A stretch of 64,000 nt of DNA, taken from assembly GCA_029907255.1 (NCBI GenBank), contig JARYMF010000011.1, forward strand, positions 1-64,000, written 5' to 3'. Position 1 is the stretch's first letter. Each line of letters opens with the position of its first letter. The position numbers and the translations under genes were made by a program. Positions 11,209 to 21,396 of the stretch are shown here, in pieces. The stretch is from Armatimonadota bacterium. Lineage in GTDB: Bacteria; Armatimonadota; UBA5829; DTJY01. Under the pieces are notes generated by a model. The model made no database searches. It saw only the letters and a program-made list of their open reading frames with translations, and was not told the origin of the DNA.

Positions 11209-12003
11209 ATGGGCGAAATTCGCATCGGCACATCCGGGTTCAGCTATGATGATTGGAAGGGGCCTTTCTACCCAGAAGGTATTTCTAAGTCAGAAATGCT
11301 TGCTTATTATGCAAGCAAGTTTCCTACTGTTGAAGTAAATTCGACCTTTTATGCGATTCCTTCTGCTAATACCTTCAAGCGAATGGTAGAGAAGACCCCT
11401 ACCGGTTTCGACTTTGTTGTTAAGGCTTACAAAGAGCTTACGCATAGCCTGGAAGTAAATTTGGATTTTTTTAAGCAATTTAAAATGGCAATTTCGCCAC
11501 TAAACGAATCAGGGAAGTTGGGCTGTATCCTTGCACAATATCCTTGGAGCTTTCGAAAAAATATTGAAAATATGGATAGAGTGCGCAAACTTAGACGTGA
11601 GTTTGGTGAACTGCCCATAGCTGTTGAGTTTAGAAATTCCTCATGGATTTCAAAAGAAACCTTTGAATTGCTAAGGGAGCATAATCTTGGATTTTGTTGT
11701 GTAGATGAGCCCAGATTGCATGGCCTAATGCCAGATGTAGTAGTAGCAACTTCAGCAATCGGCTATGTGCGTTTTCACGGGCGGAACGCTGAAAAGTGGT
11801 GGACTCATGAGGAAGCATGGCAACGTTATGATTATTTGTACACAAATGAGGAGTTGTCAGAATGGGTTCCGAAAATTCACAAGCTGGCTGAATCTTGCGA
11901 ACGAACATACTTATTTTTCAACAATCATCATGCTGGTAATGCAGCTAAAAATGCTCAGATGATAGCATCATTACTTGGCGTTTCCTTGCGTCCAAATGAA
12001 TAG
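11209..12003 (+). CDS. DUF72 domain protein
   Basis: 264 residues covering a whole DUF72 (YecE-like) domain, a TIM-barrel family of unknown biochemical function common in bacteria and archaea. Diagnostic segments are the N-terminal IRIGTSGFSYDDWKGPFYPEG, FPTVEVNSTFYAIPS, the FDFVVKAYKELTH region, VEFRNSSW and the C-terminal FFNNHHAGNAAKNA. Starts at ATG 11209, 83 bases after tpiA, and ends just ahead of the heat-shock promoter of groES. Nothing in its neighbourhood explains its role. Confidence 0.88.
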   Translation: MGEIRIGTSGFSYDDWKGPFYPEGISKSEMLAYYASKFPTVEVNSTFYAIPSANTFKRMVEKTPTGFDFVVKAYKELTHSLEVNLDFFKQFKMAISPLNESGKLGCILAQYPWSFRKNIENMDRVRKLRREFGELPIAVEFRNSSWISKETFELLREHNLGFCCVDEPRLHGLMPDVVVATSAIGYVRFHGRNAEKWWTHEEAWQRYDYLYTNEELSEWVPKIHKLAESCERTYLFFNNHHAGNAAKNAQMIASLLGVSLRPNE

Positions 12004-12006
12004 GGG

Positions 12007-12035
12007 TTGCATATCAAATTGAGTTGTAGTATGAT
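12007..12035 (+). promoter_or_regulatory. groESL promoter
   Basis: TTGCAT at 12007-12012, a 17-base spacer and TATGAT at 12030-12035 form a vegetative-type promoter. The start site would fall at the left arm of the CIRCE element, so HrcA bound there would block initiation. Confidence 0.7.
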
Positions 12036-12043
12036 AATGGGCG

Positions 12044-12070
12044 TTAGCACTCTCAACCGTAGAGTGCTAA
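12044..12070 (+). promoter_or_regulatory. CIRCE operator (HrcA binding site)
   Basis: TTAGCACTC (12044-12052), nine bases, and GAGTGCTAA (12062-12070) match the CIRCE consensus exactly. By established knowledge this is the operator for the HrcA repressor, relieving repression of groESL on heat shock. hrcA itself is not in the window. Confidence 0.97.
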
Positions 12071-12103
12071 AACTATGTTAAGTTGAACGGAGGTGGATAT
12101 AAC

Positions 12104-12388
12104 ATGTTGAAGCCACTTGCTGATCGAATTGTTGTGAAGCCAACAAAGGCTGAAGAGATGACAAAGGGAGGTATTGTACTTCCTGACACCGCGAAGGAAC
12201 GCCCACAGGAGGGTGAGGTCATTGCCGTAGGTCCAGGGAAGACCATGGAGAATGGCAAAGTTGTTCCTATGGAAGTCAAAGTAGGGGACAAGGTCATCTA
12301 TTCCAAATATGGCGGCACAGAAATAAAAATTGGTTCTGAGGAGTATGTTGTCCTCCGACAGGATGATGTTCTCGCCATAGTCCAGTAA
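12104..12388 (+). CDS. groES: Co-chaperonin GroES
   Basis: Heptameric lid of the GroEL folding chamber. 94 residues starting [13 protein letters not shown]. Mobile loop with the [16 protein letters not shown] stretch near residues 22-37 and conserved [19 protein letters not shown] 12104 is preferred over an in-frame upstream codon because GGAGGTGG at 12089-12096 is spaced correctly and the resulting N-terminus is the family one. Followed after 18 bases by groEL; the pair is under the CIRCE operator. Confidence 0.97.
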   Translation: MLKPLADRIVVKPTKAEEMTKGGIVLPDTAKERPQEGEVIAVGPGKTMENGKVVPMEVKVGDKVIYSKYGGTEIKIGSEEYVVLRQDDVLAIVQ

Positions 12389-14017
<1,629 letters not shown>

Positions 14018-14082
14018 TTGAAAAGTCGTTTACACTCATTCCCAAAAAGATAAAGGCAGTGGGAATGGATTTCTCAAAGAGA

Positions 14083-14115
14083 AGTGCGATGGTTTGAAAT
14101 TCAAACCATCGCACT
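14083..14115 (+). terminator. Long perfect hairpin after groEL
   Basis: AGTGCGATGGTTTGAA (14083-14098) and its exact reverse complement (14100-14115) abut, giving a 14-15 bp stem with a minimal loop 66 bases after the groEL stop. The following bases on this strand are CCAAAAAAA, not a U-tract, so it may act as a Rho-independent stall, a 3' stabiliser, or pair with a T-tract only on the other strand. Function as terminator is inferred from position. Confidence 0.5.
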
Positions 14116-14136
14116 CCAAAAAAAGCTGGGGTTGCA

Positions 14137-14166
14137 TTGACATCACTAATGACAATTTAGTAGAAT
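14137..14166 (+). promoter_or_regulatory. guaA promoter
   Basis: TTGACA at 14137-14142 and TAGAAT at 14161-14166, 18-base spacer. It leaves a leader of about 110 bases before guaA in which I do not recognise a purine or PRPP riboswitch core. Confidence 0.65.
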
Positions 14167-14284
14167 AAACGCGTTAATTTTGCCGCCCTATGGAAGTAGA
14201 TAATAGCTCATAATGTGCCCCAGTAGTTTTGTGGCCCAATGATTTAATAACAGTCAAACAACATTCCCCAGGGGTTCCTCTAGA

Positions 14285-15829
14285 ATGGAGATTGGTACCT
14301 CAGTCGAACGAATTGGAGTTCTTGACTTCGGTGCGCAGTACAGCCAGCTGATAGCCCGAAGAGTGCGGGAGTGCCATGTTTATGCTGAAATACTGCCGCA
14401 CAACATCTCGCCTGAGCACATAAAGGCAATGGGTTTGTCGGGAATAATACTTTCAGGTGGCCCCTCAAGCGTTTATGACCCCGGCGTTCCCACGTGTGAT
14501 AAAGCTATATTTGAGCTCGGTATTCCGGTTTTAGGTATTTGTTATGGCATGCAGCTAATGGCGCATTTGCTTGGCGGGCGGGTAATAGGAAGCTCAAAGC
14601 GAGAATATGGTAAAACCGAGCTTGAAATTTTAAGCTCAGGGGATTTGTTTAAAGGTCTAAAGGGTAAGGTTACAACTTGGATGAGCCATGGGGATAGCGT
14701 TGAGGATGTTCCACCTGGCTTCTTTTGCATAGCCCGAACCGAAAATACGCCAATAGCCGCCATGGCTGCCCCTGAGAAAAAGCTTTACGGCGTGCAATTT
14801 CATCCCGAAGTTGCCCACACACCTCAAGGCAAGCAGATTATATCCAATTTCTTGTATGATGTGTGTGGCTGCAAGGGCCTTTGGACGATGGGCTCATTTA
14901 TAGAGCAGTCGGTTGAAGAAATTCGGAAGCAGGTTGGTAGCGAAAGAGTAATATGCGCTCTAAGCGGCGGTGTGGATTCATCGGCAGTTGCAGTACTTGT
15001 CCACAAAGCAGTTGGCGATCAACTAACCTGTATCTTTGTCAATCATGGCATGCTCCGCAAAGGCGAAGCAGAGATGGTTCGTTCAACTTTTGAGGAGCAT
15101 TTTAATATCAAGTTGATTTACGTTGAGGCTGAAGATAGATTTTTGAATAAGCTTAGGGGAATAGAAAATCCTGAACAAAAGCGAAATATTATCGGTAGCG
15201 AGTTCGTCCGAGTGTTTGAAGAAGAAGCCTCGAAACTTGGAGACATTCGATTTTTAGCACAGGGGACTATTTATCCCGACGTAATCGAAAGTGGAACTAA
15301 AACTGCCGCCAAAATCAAAACACACCATAATGTTGCAGGTCTTCCCGACGATATTAAATTCGAGTTAATCGAACCAATTCGCTACTTGTTCAAAGATGAA
15401 GTTAGGGATGTTTGCAAAGAGCTCGGTTTGCCGGATGAAATAACATGGCGGCAACCGTTTCCTGGTCCAGGATTGGGTGTTCGTGTGGTGGGCGAAGTAA
15501 CAAAGGAACGCCTTCATATACTTAGAGAAGCGGATGCCATTGTGCTCGAAGAAATTCAAAAGGCGGGACTTTATCGCGAGCTTTGGCAATCCTTTGCCGT
15601 ACTTCTGCCAGTTCAGTCTGTTGGCGTTATGGGTGACCAGCGCACTTATGCATATCCGGTCGTCGTCCGCGCCGTTACTAGTGATGATGCGATGACGGCT
15701 GACTGGGCTAAACTCCCGACAGAAGTTCTCGAGCAAATCAGCAGGCGCATAGTCAATGAGGTCAAGGGAGTTAACCGTGTGCTCTACGACATCAGCTCAA
15801 AACCTCCTTCAACAATCGAATGGGAGTAG
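14285..15829 (+). CDS. guaA: GMP synthase (glutamine-hydrolysing)
   Basis: Converts XMP to GMP using glutamine and ATP. 514 residues in the standard two-part order: class I glutamine amidotransferase with nucleophile Cys in [15 protein letters not shown] and His/Glu in QFHPEVAHT, then an ATP pyrophosphatase domain with P-loop [15 protein letters not shown] near residue 222, and the dimerisation domain ending [12 protein letters not shown] 14285 adds seven residues before the usual [11 protein letters not shown]; an AGGGG at 14271-14275 could serve it. Overlapping translation with hpt suggests a purine-salvage/synthesis pair. Confidence 0.97.
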   Translation: MEIGTSVERIGVLDFGAQYSQLIARRVRECHVYAEILPHNISPEHIKAMGLSGIILSGGPSSVYDPGVPTCDKAIFELGIPVLGICYGMQLMAHLLGGRVIGSSKREYGKTELEILSSGDLFKGLKGKVTTWMSHGDSVEDVPPGFFCIARTENTPIAAMAAPEKKLYGVQFHPEVAHTPQGKQIISNFLYDVCGCKGLWTMGSFIEQSVEEIRKQVGSERVICALSGGVDSSAVAVLVHKAVGDQLTCIFVNHGMLRKGEAEMVRSTFEEHFNIKLIYVEAEDRFLNKLRGIENPEQKRNIIGSEFVRVFEEEASKLGDIRFLAQGTIYPDVIESGTKTAAKIKTHHNVAGLPDDIKFELIEPIRYLFKDEVRDVCKELGLPDEITWRQPFPGPGLGVRVVGEVTKERLHILREADAIVLEEIQKAGLYRELWQSFAVLLPVQSVGVMGDQRTYAYPVVVRAVTSDDAMTADWAKLPTEVLEQISRRIVNEVKGVNRVLYDISSKPPSTIEWE

Positions 15830-15833
15830 GAGA

Positions 15834-16391
15834 TTGATTGCTGAGGATATTGCTGAGATTTTAATTTCCGAAGAGCAAATAGCAGCTCGAGTTGCGGAAC
15901 TAGGGCGCAAGATTTCCGAGGACTACCTTGGTAAGGAATTAGTATTAGTTGGTATTCTAAAAGGCGCTGTTGTTTTCTTGGCTGACCTTATGAGGCAGAT
16001 TTCAATCCCTTTATTAGTTGATTTTGTTGCCATTTCTAGTTATGGACCATCTACGCGCTCGTCGGGCGTGGTAAAAATTCTCAAGGACCTGGATGAAAGC
16101 GTCGAAAATAAACATGTGTTAATAGTGGAGGACATCATTGATACTGGTTTGACGCTTAAGCTAAGTTACCTGAAGGACAACCTTGAGCGGCGAAAAGCAG
16201 CCAGCGTAAAGATATGTACGCTTCTTGATAAACCAGCTCGAAGGCAGGTGGATATTGAACCAGATTACAAGGGCTTTACCATTCCGGACAAGTTTGTTGT
16301 GGGCTACGGACTAGATTTCGGTGGACTTTACAGAAATCTTCCCTTCATAGGGGTGCTGAAGGAGGAAATTTTTAAACAGAGGCAGGTTTAA
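15834..16391 (+). CDS. hpt: Hypoxanthine (guanine) phosphoribosyltransferase
   Basis: Purine salvage enzyme joining hypoxanthine or guanine to PRPP. PRPP-binding motif [14 protein letters not shown] near residue 100 and the hood-region [24 protein letters not shown] are diagnostic. The frame is open back into guaA; I choose TTG 15834, four bases after the guaA stop, because it gives a normal 185-residue protein and a GGGAG/AGGAG stretch covers the guaA end. The start codon is therefore uncertain, the identity is not. Confidence 0.93.
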   Translation: MIAEDIAEILISEEQIAARVAELGRKISEDYLGKELVLVGILKGAVVFLADLMRQISIPLLVDFVAISSYGPSTRSSGVVKILKDLDESVENKHVLIVEDIIDTGLTLKLSYLKDNLERRKAASVKICTLLDKPARRQVDIEPDYKGFTIPDKFVVGYGLDFGGLYRNLPFIGVLKEEIFKQRQV

Positions 16392-16424
16392 AACATAATT
16401 ATTAGATTTGGTTGCCTATTTTTG

Positions 16425-16453
16425 TAGACAAAAGTGCGTATACATGGTATAAT
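16425..16453 (+). promoter_or_regulatory. rho promoter
   Basis: TAGACA at 16425-16430, 17 bases, TATAAT at 16448-16453 (a perfect -10). Predicted start near 16460, giving a leader of about 180 bases. Confidence 0.7.
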
Positions 16454-16539
16454 TACTAGTGAATGTGAATGTTTCCCCGGTGTCTGGAATGTTGTATTAG
16501 ATTTGCCTTACTCTCCGGCACCTGGTAATGCTCCATCGG

Positions 16540-16620
16540 AATCTCAGTTTTCTTTTTGCGCTTTCTTTCTTTTCTCCGTCTCTTGCAAAAGCGGCGGGGT
16601 TGCATTTTTAAATAATTGAG
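16540..16620 (+). promoter_or_regulatory. Pyrimidine-rich rho leader (possible rut/autoregulation region)
   Basis: The untranslated leader of rho contains a long C/T-dominated, G-poor stretch centred on 16546-16585 (TTTTCTTTTTGCGCTTTC, then further CTTTTCTCCGTCTC). Rho of other bacteria represses itself by terminating in its own leader at such unstructured pyrimidine-rich RNA. Inference from composition and position only. Confidence 0.4.
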
Positions 16621-16641
16621 CCTGACAGGAGTTATACCCTC

Positions 16642-17916
16642 ATGGAACTACTAGAACTTGCGGACCTCGAAAGTAAAAGTTTAGAAGAGATCCAAGAAAT
16701 TGCAAAAGACCTCGGGATTGAGGAAACCGATCTGCGGAAGCAGGACCTAATGTTCAAAATTTTGCAGGCGCAGACGGAACAAAGCGGACTCATTTTCGCT
16801 CAGGGCACGCTAGAAATCCTCCCGGACGGATGGGGGTTTTTACGAAGAAATCCCAACTTTACACCGGGCCCAGAGGATATCTACGTCTCCCAGACTCAGA
16901 TAAAGCGATTTGCATTAAAGACCGGCGACGTGGTGTTGGGACAAGTTAGGCCGCCCAAGGAGAGCGAAAAATATTATGGACTCCTGAGAGTTGAAGCTGT
17001 TAATGGGCTTGACCCTGAGGTGGCGCGCCGCCGGGTGAATTTCGATGACCTTACTCCGCTTTATCCAAACGAGCGAATAGTTCTCGAAACAGACTCCAAG
17101 AATATCTCAGCAAGGTTTATTGATTTAATAGCGCCGATAGGGAAGGGGCAGCGCGGTCTCATTGTGTCGCCTCCGAAGGCTGGTAAAACTACGCTCCTAA
17201 AAACAATTGCAAATAGTATAACAACCAACCATCCCGAAATTCATCTAATCGTTTTACTAATTGACGAACGGCCGGAAGAGGTTACAGACATTCGACGTTC
17301 AGTAAAAGGGGACGTAGTCAGCTCGACATTCGACGAAATGCCCGAAAATCATATGCGCGTTGCTGATATGGTCCTTGAGCAGGCAAAGCGGCTTGTTGAG
17401 TCAGGCAAGGATGTGGTTGTGCTTTTGGACAGCCTAACAAGGTTTGCAAGAGCATCTAACCTAACTGTTACGCCTAGTGGCCGAACGCTATCTGGCGGTC
17501 TGGACCCGTCGGCACTTTATAGACCAAAAAGATTCTTTGGTGCCGCGCGAAACATCGAGGAAGGAGGAAGCCTCACGGTCCTTGCAACAGCCCTTGTCGA
17601 AACTGGAAGCCGCATGGATGACGTAATCTTTGAGGAATTCAAGGGCACAGGCAACATGGAATTGGTGCTAGACAGAGCACTTGCTGAACGGCGTATTTAT
17701 CCTGCCATAGACGTAAAGCGTTCCGGAACACGCCATGACGAGCTTCTTTATGACGAGGAGACTCTGAAGCGTGTATGGCAGTTGCACAGATTGCTTGCGG
17801 CGTTGGATAGCGTTGAGGCAACGGAGTTGCTTATAGATCGCCTTGCGCATACAAAGAATAATGCTGAATTTTTGAAAATTGTGGATAAAACAATGAAAAG
17901 TACAGAATTAGATTAG
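16642..17916 (+). CDS. rho: Transcription termination factor Rho
   Basis: Hexameric RNA helicase that ends transcription. 424 residues without the large N-terminal insertion seen in actinobacteria. Order: Rho N-terminal helical domain (about 1-45), cold-shock-like RNA-binding domain ([25 protein letters not shown]), RecA-type ATPase with Walker [13 protein letters not shown] near residue 176, [14 protein letters not shown] and the Q/R-loop region around [36 protein letters not shown] before ATG 16642. Separate promoter and pyrimidine-rich leader upstream. Confidence 0.97.
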   Translation: MELLELADLESKSLEEIQEIAKDLGIEETDLRKQDLMFKILQAQTEQSGLIFAQGTLEILPDGWGFLRRNPNFTPGPEDIYVSQTQIKRFALKTGDVVLGQVRPPKESEKYYGLLRVEAVNGLDPEVARRRVNFDDLTPLYPNERIVLETDSKNISARFIDLIAPIGKGQRGLIVSPPKAGKTTLLKTIANSITTNHPEIHLIVLLIDERPEEVTDIRRSVKGDVVSSTFDEMPENHMRVADMVLEQAKRLVESGKDVVVLLDSLTRFARASNLTVTPSGRTLSGGLDPSALYRPKRFFGAARNIEEGGSLTVLATALVETGSRMDDVIFEEFKGTGNMELVLDRALAERRIYPAIDVKRSGTRHDELLYDEETLKRVWQLHRLLAALDSVEATELLIDRLAHTKNNAEFLKIVDKTMKSTELD

Positions 17917-17994
17917 CTACTTGCAAACAAGGGTAACAAAAGCCATAATTGTAATAACAGTATGAAATAGGACAGAGCAGGGGAGGATAGTATC

Positions 17995-18549
17995 GTGAGG
18001 GAAGAGGACGAGCAGCCTGAGGAGGAGTTCGAAGACCTCGATGATTTGCTGAGCGGGAAGATGTTTCAGCATGGAGACTTCGATGGCTTATTTGAAGGCG
18101 AGCCTCCACCTGAAATTGAAAACAAGCAGCCGCGAACGCTAGACGAAAAGGAAGTTAAGGTCGTTGGCGTTTACGAGCATATCGAGCAGGGAATGCCGCC
18201 TGCTGCATTTGTCTTACTTAGGGATAACAGTGGTCGGCAGGTGCTTATTTATATTGGTAGATTCGAAGCCTATGCAATCTCAGTTGCTTTAGAAGGAGCA
18301 ACCCTCGATCGTCCGATGACCCACGACCTGATGAAAAATATACTTGACCGATTGGGCGGAAAAGTTGACCGAATTACTATAGATGACCTCTGGCAAGATA
18401 CATATTATGCCAAAATTACTGTTTCCACGAATGGTAATTTCATAGACATAGATGCAAGGCCAAGCGATGCAATTGCTCTAGCGCTGAGGGCAAAGGCGCC
18501 AATTTACATGGCGGAATCAGTTCTCCAACAAGCCACAAGGGAAGACTAA
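17995..18549 (+). CDS. Bifunctional nuclease (DUF151) family protein
   Basis: 184 residues. From about residue 50 it matches the DUF151/BFN domain (VFVLLRDNSGRQVLIYIG-like core, ALEGATLDRPMTHDLM, IDDLWQDTYYAKITV, DARPSDAIALALRAKAPIYM). Plant and bacterial members have been reported with RNase/DNase activity; the bacterial role is poorly defined. The first 50 residues are very acidic and probably disordered. Start GTG 17995 is supported by GGGGAGG about seven bases upstream. Lone gene behind rho, ended by a hairpin-T structure. Confidence 0.85.
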   Translation: MREEDEQPEEEFEDLDDLLSGKMFQHGDFDGLFEGEPPPEIENKQPRTLDEKEVKVVGVYEHIEQGMPPAAFVLLRDNSGRQVLIYIGRFEAYAISVALEGATLDRPMTHDLMKNILDRLGGKVDRITIDDLWQDTYYAKITVSTNGNFIDIDARPSDAIALALRAKAPIYMAESVLQQATRED

Positions 18550-18552
18550 AAG

Positions 18553-18610
18553 GTGGAAAATAAAAAGTTAACATAAGAATTCTTATCGGACGTTTATTTT
18601 TCCACTTTTA
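18553..18610. terminator. A/T-rich hairpin between convergent genes
   Basis: GTGGAAAATAAA (18553-18564) pairs with TTTATTTTTCCAC (18593-18605, one bulged base), followed by TTTT; a 14-bp palindrome ATAAGAATTCTTAT (18573-18586) forms the apex. It sits between the DUF151 gene (+) and the small membrane protein (-), where a bidirectional terminator is expected. Confidence 0.55.
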
Positions 18611-18661
18611 ACCCCCAATTCAAGCGCCCTAGGAAATTTCTGTTGGAAATAAATATGACGG

Positions 18662-18883
18662 CTAGCTTTGTACTGGAGTGGCTTCTTTTAAGCTTTTAAG
18701 ACCAGCTTCGATTTCCTTAATTTTGCTGTGGCAAGCCTCGATAATTTCTTGGGCAGTACGAAGACTAACACCAACGTCTGTTTCCTTTTTGTTGATGGAA
18801 TAAATGTAGAGTCCGGCAACGACTCCACCGATTATTCCAGCGGCAACGCCCAATACAACTGGCCATGTCTTTTTGTCGTCCAC
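18662..18883 (-). CDS. Small single-pass membrane protein, YtxH-like
   Basis: 73 residues. A glycine-rich transmembrane segment (about residues 8-28, WPVVLGVAAGIIGGVVAGLYIY) follows a short charged start, and the rest is a predicted amphipathic/coiled helix (TAQEIIEACHSKIKEIEAGLKSLKE). This resembles YtxH/gas-vesicle-like small membrane proteins, but the similarity is one of pattern only. It is immediately downstream of, and co-directional with, the response regulator gene (38 bases). Confidence 0.6.
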   Translation of the reverse strand: MDDKKTWPVVLGVAAGIIGGVVAGLYIYSINKKETDVGVSLRTAQEIIEACHSKIKEIEAGLKSLKEATPVQS

Positions 18884-18921
18884 CCTCGTGCCCTCCGCGC
18901 TTTGGAAATATGGCGTACTAA

Positions 18922-19332
18922 TTAGGTAATCTCGTATCTCTTTTCGCCGTAGTCTTCATCTTCCATGGATTTAAAAATTCGCTTAACAAATGATATAAGC
19001 TCCATGGGATTGAAAGGCTTAGTTAGATAGCAATCAACACCAGACTGCCATCCCCTGAAGACGTCGGCATCTTGCGCTTTTGCTGTCAACATGATTACGG
19101 GGATATCACGAGTGCTGGGGTTGCGGCGTAGATTCTGTAGCACCTCAAACCCATCCATGTAGGGCATCATTACGTCTAGGATTACAAGGTCGGGTCTTTC
19201 TTCTTCAACTTTTTGAAGGGCTTCCTTGCCATCAGATGCAGTGACAACCTCATAACCTTGACGCTCAAGGTTAACTTGTACTAATCTGACTATGTGTTTT
19301 TCATCATCGACAGCCAAAATTTTGCGTGGCAT
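18922..19332 (-). CDS. CheY-like response regulator, receiver domain only
   Basis: 136 residues with one receiver domain and a short acidic tail. Acidic pocket D9/D10, phospho-acceptor Asp53 (VILDVMMPYMDGFEVL), switch Thr83 and Lys105 (YLTKPFNP) are all present, so it should be phosphorylatable. No DNA-binding or enzymatic output domain, so it acts by protein interaction. No kinase adjoins it; the nearest in the window is at 41166-42758. SD GAGGAGG precedes ATG 19332 and a promoter lies upstream. Confidence 0.9.
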   Translation of the reverse strand: MPRKILAVDDEKHIVRLVQVNLERQGYEVVTASDGKEALQKVEEERPDLVILDVMMPYMDGFEVLQNLRRNPSTRDIPVIMLTAKAQDADVFRGWQSGVDCYLTKPFNPMELISFVKRIFKSMEDEDYGEKRYEIT

Positions 19333-19363
19333 AAAGGCAGCCTCCTCTCAGACTATCTCGAAT

Positions 19364-19393
19364 AGTATAGCGTACATTTAATATCATTGTCAA
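19364..19393 (-). promoter_or_regulatory. Promoter of the response regulator gene
   Basis: On the minus strand TTGACA (19393-19388), an 18-base spacer, and TATACT (19369-19364), ending about 30 bases ahead of the start codon. Confidence 0.7.
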
Positions 19394-19570
19394 CGTTTGC
19401 CTTTTTGGAAATATTTACCCAACAGTTAATAAAGTTGAAATATGTATTATATTAGGGCCAGGCAATATATTATCAGCCCCTTTTCTATAATCGGAAGCTT
19501 GAGAGCGTAGTTTGAGTAATATTTGCATGTCAAATTGGCAATTTACCCCTATAGATTTTTTAATAGCCCT

Positions 19571-19957
19571 TCAGTGGTCTTTTATGAACTCCTCATAATC
19601 ATCGGCACTCATTAGTGTATTAACCTCTTCTGGATTGGACATCTCGATAGTAAACATCCAACCACTGTGGTATGGGCTTTCGTTGACTTTCTCTGGAGCC
19701 TCGGAAAGTTCATCGTTAACTTCAACTATTTTTCCATTTACAGGCGCAAGAATTTCGTAAAATGCTTCTAGTGATTCGACAGTTCCAATTATTGCATCCT
19801 TTTTTGCAAGGGCGCCGATTTGCGGCAATTCAACGAACAGGATTTCGCCTAGTTCTGATTGTGCATGGTCTGTGATGCCGACGGTAGCTAGGTTGCCCTT
19901 ACCTTTTATCTTAACCCATTCGTGAGTTTTCGTGTATTTTAGGTCTTTAGGTTGCAC
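19571..19957 (-). CDS. GcvH-like protein lacking the lipoyl-lysine
   Basis: 128 residues aligning over their whole length with glycine cleavage H protein (LKYTKTHEWVK, VGITDHAQSELGEILFVELP, APVNGKIVEVNDEL, PYHSGWMF). In H proteins a lysine in the hairpin ESVKA carries lipoate; here that stretch reads GTVESLEAFYEILAP, with Glu instead of Lys (codon GAA). The protein cannot be lipoylated at the normal place, so a role as aminomethyl carrier is doubtful. GTG 19957 is chosen because AGGGG lies just upstream; a GTG four codons earlier lacks one. No gcvT or gcvP nearby. A sequencing error would need a single base. Confidence 0.85.
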   Translation of the reverse strand: MQPKDLKYTKTHEWVKIKGKGNLATVGITDHAQSELGEILFVELPQIGALAKKDAIIGTVESLEAFYEILAPVNGKIVEVNDELSEAPEKVNESPYHSGWMFTIEMSNPEEVNTLMSADDYEEFIKDH

Positions 19958-20070
19958 TTTACCCCTCACGTCTTCACAAGCTGATTTTTACTTAAATTGG
20001 TTTACCCAAAATTACAATAGACCTGGATAAAGATTTCCAGGTCTATCGTTACTTTCAATCTGAAAGTAAA

Positions 20071-20943
20071 TTATTTGCGGCCCAGAGCTGCCGCCATTGC
20101 TCGAATATGCTCTGGCGTGCTGCCACAGCATGCCCCTATTATATTGACTCCAATATTTGCCGCCTCCGCCGCAAATAATGCCATTTCTTCGGGAGTGCTA
20201 TCGTAGACTGTAACACCATCAACTATTCGTGGCACTCCCGCATTTGGTTGGGCGACCACGATAGAATCCGTTGCCGCTCGTATTTGTTTGATAACGTCAA
20301 GTGTCTCCTTTGGCCCGACGCCGCAATTTGCTCCTACACCGGATGCTCCCATAGCTGTTAGAACATGAGCCGCTTCTTCTGGTGATACGCCCATCATTGT
20401 TCGTCCATTTGTATCAAAGGGCATTGTGCATAAACATGGCAAGCCTGTTTGCAGCGACCCTTTAAGTGCCGCCTTGAGTTCGGTCAAATCAGCAAATGTT
20501 TCCATTAAGATTACGTCAGCTCCAGCTTCTGCCATAGCCATTGCTTGCTCAGCAAAAACCTCGATTGCTTCTTCTTCGGTTAAATCTCCTAGTGGTTCAA
20601 GAAATTTCCCCGTTGGACCAATGGAACCAGCCACAAATACTCTATCGTTCGCTGCCTCTCGTGCTGCTTGGATGCCGAATTTATTCAATTCGCAGACTCG
20701 ATCCTGTAGCCCGAAGAGCGCAAGCTTTAATCGGTTTGCACCAAATGTGTTAGTTGATATCATTTCCGAGCCGGCTTGGATATATGCCACATGAATGGAA
20801 CGTATGACATCAAAATGCTCGACATTCCAGAGTTCTGGGCAGCTTCCAGCTGGCAGGCCCTTATTTTGGAGCATGGTTCCCATTGCTCCATCGCCAAGTA
20901 TCGGTTGCTTTCTTGCTTGCTCAATTAATTCATTTCCACGCAT
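20071..20943 (-). CDS. Homocysteine S-methyltransferase domain protein (MetH N-terminal-like)
   Basis: 290 residues comprising only the zinc-dependent homocysteine-binding barrel found at the N-terminus of cobalamin-dependent methionine synthase or in betaine/S-methylmethionine:homocysteine methyltransferases. Zinc ligands are visible as Cys in GANCGVGP and the CC pair in GACCGSTPEHI. GDGAMGTMLQNKGL is the family N-terminus. The folate, cobalamin and reactivation domains of MetH are absent, so either the enzyme is split or another methyl donor is used. AGGGG before ATG 20943. Followed 101 bases later on the same strand by the GcvH-like gene. Confidence 0.88.
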   Translation of the reverse strand: MRGNELIEQARKQPILGDGAMGTMLQNKGLPAGSCPELWNVEHFDVIRSIHVAYIQAGSEMISTNTFGANRLKLALFGLQDRVCELNKFGIQAAREAANDRVFVAGSIGPTGKFLEPLGDLTEEEAIEVFAEQAMAMAEAGADVILMETFADLTELKAALKGSLQTGLPCLCTMPFDTNGRTMMGVSPEEAAHVLTAMGASGVGANCGVGPKETLDVIKQIRAATDSIVVAQPNAGVPRIVDGVTVYDSTPEEMALFAAEAANIGVNIIGACCGSTPEHIRAMAAALGRK

Positions 20944-20952
20944 TCTTGTCCC

Positions 20953-21396
20953 CTAGATTTTGCCCTGCATTATGGCGTTTATTACGTTAATCCTAGCGAC
21001 GACGCCCACAACTTGTTTCTCCCTAACAATAGGAATGTTCTTGATATGTTTTAGGAGTATCATCGCTGCGGCATCAAGGACATCGTCATCTTCTTTTAGT
21101 GTAACTACTTTCCTGGTCATAATGCTACTTGCGGGTTTATCACGAATAGTTGCTGCTCGCGTTTCCATAACGCCGACATCGACAATTGCGGGTTCAGAAC
21201 CCAGCAAGTCTTCATAGGTAGGCATCATGGCCTTTATAATATCATGCTCTGAAACTATTCCAACCAGTTCATCAGCTGAGTTTACTATAGGAATACTGCT
21301 AATCCTTGCACTGCTCAGCAAGGCTACTACTTCTGCGAGCGGAGCATTTTCGCTTACTGTTATCGCTGGCGTCGTCATGATTTCTTTTATTTTCAT
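20953..21396 (-). CDS. CBS-pair domain protein
   Basis: 147 residues with two CBS domains (MKIKEIMTTPAITVSENAPL... and IMTRKVVTLKEDDDVLDAAAMIL...). Such tandem CBS modules bind adenine nucleotides or S-adenosyl compounds and act as regulators; no effector domain is attached. ATG 21396 is chosen since a GGAGG sits 11 bases upstream, although the frame is open to 21477. The start lies inside the 3' end of the preceding gene (98-base overlap in another frame). Ends 10 bases before the homocysteine methyltransferase gene. Confidence 0.85.
   Translation of the reverse strand: MKIKEIMTTPAITVSENAPLAEVVALLSSARISSIPIVNSADELVGIVSEHDIIKAMMPTYEDLLGSEPAIVDVGVMETRAATIRDKPASSIMTRKVVTLKEDDDVLDAAAMILLKHIKNIPIVREKQVVGVVARINVINAIMQGKI

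Noticed and set aside
14167-14284. Possible purine riboswitch ahead of guaA
   Set aside because: The leader is long enough, but I do not find the conserved purine-aptamer loops or a PRPP/ppGpp core.
16434-16619. 61-residue frame upstream of rho
   Set aside because: It begins inside the rho promoter (its start precedes the -10 box), lacks a ribosome site and reads low-complexity Phe/Cys-rich sequence; it is leader, not a gene.
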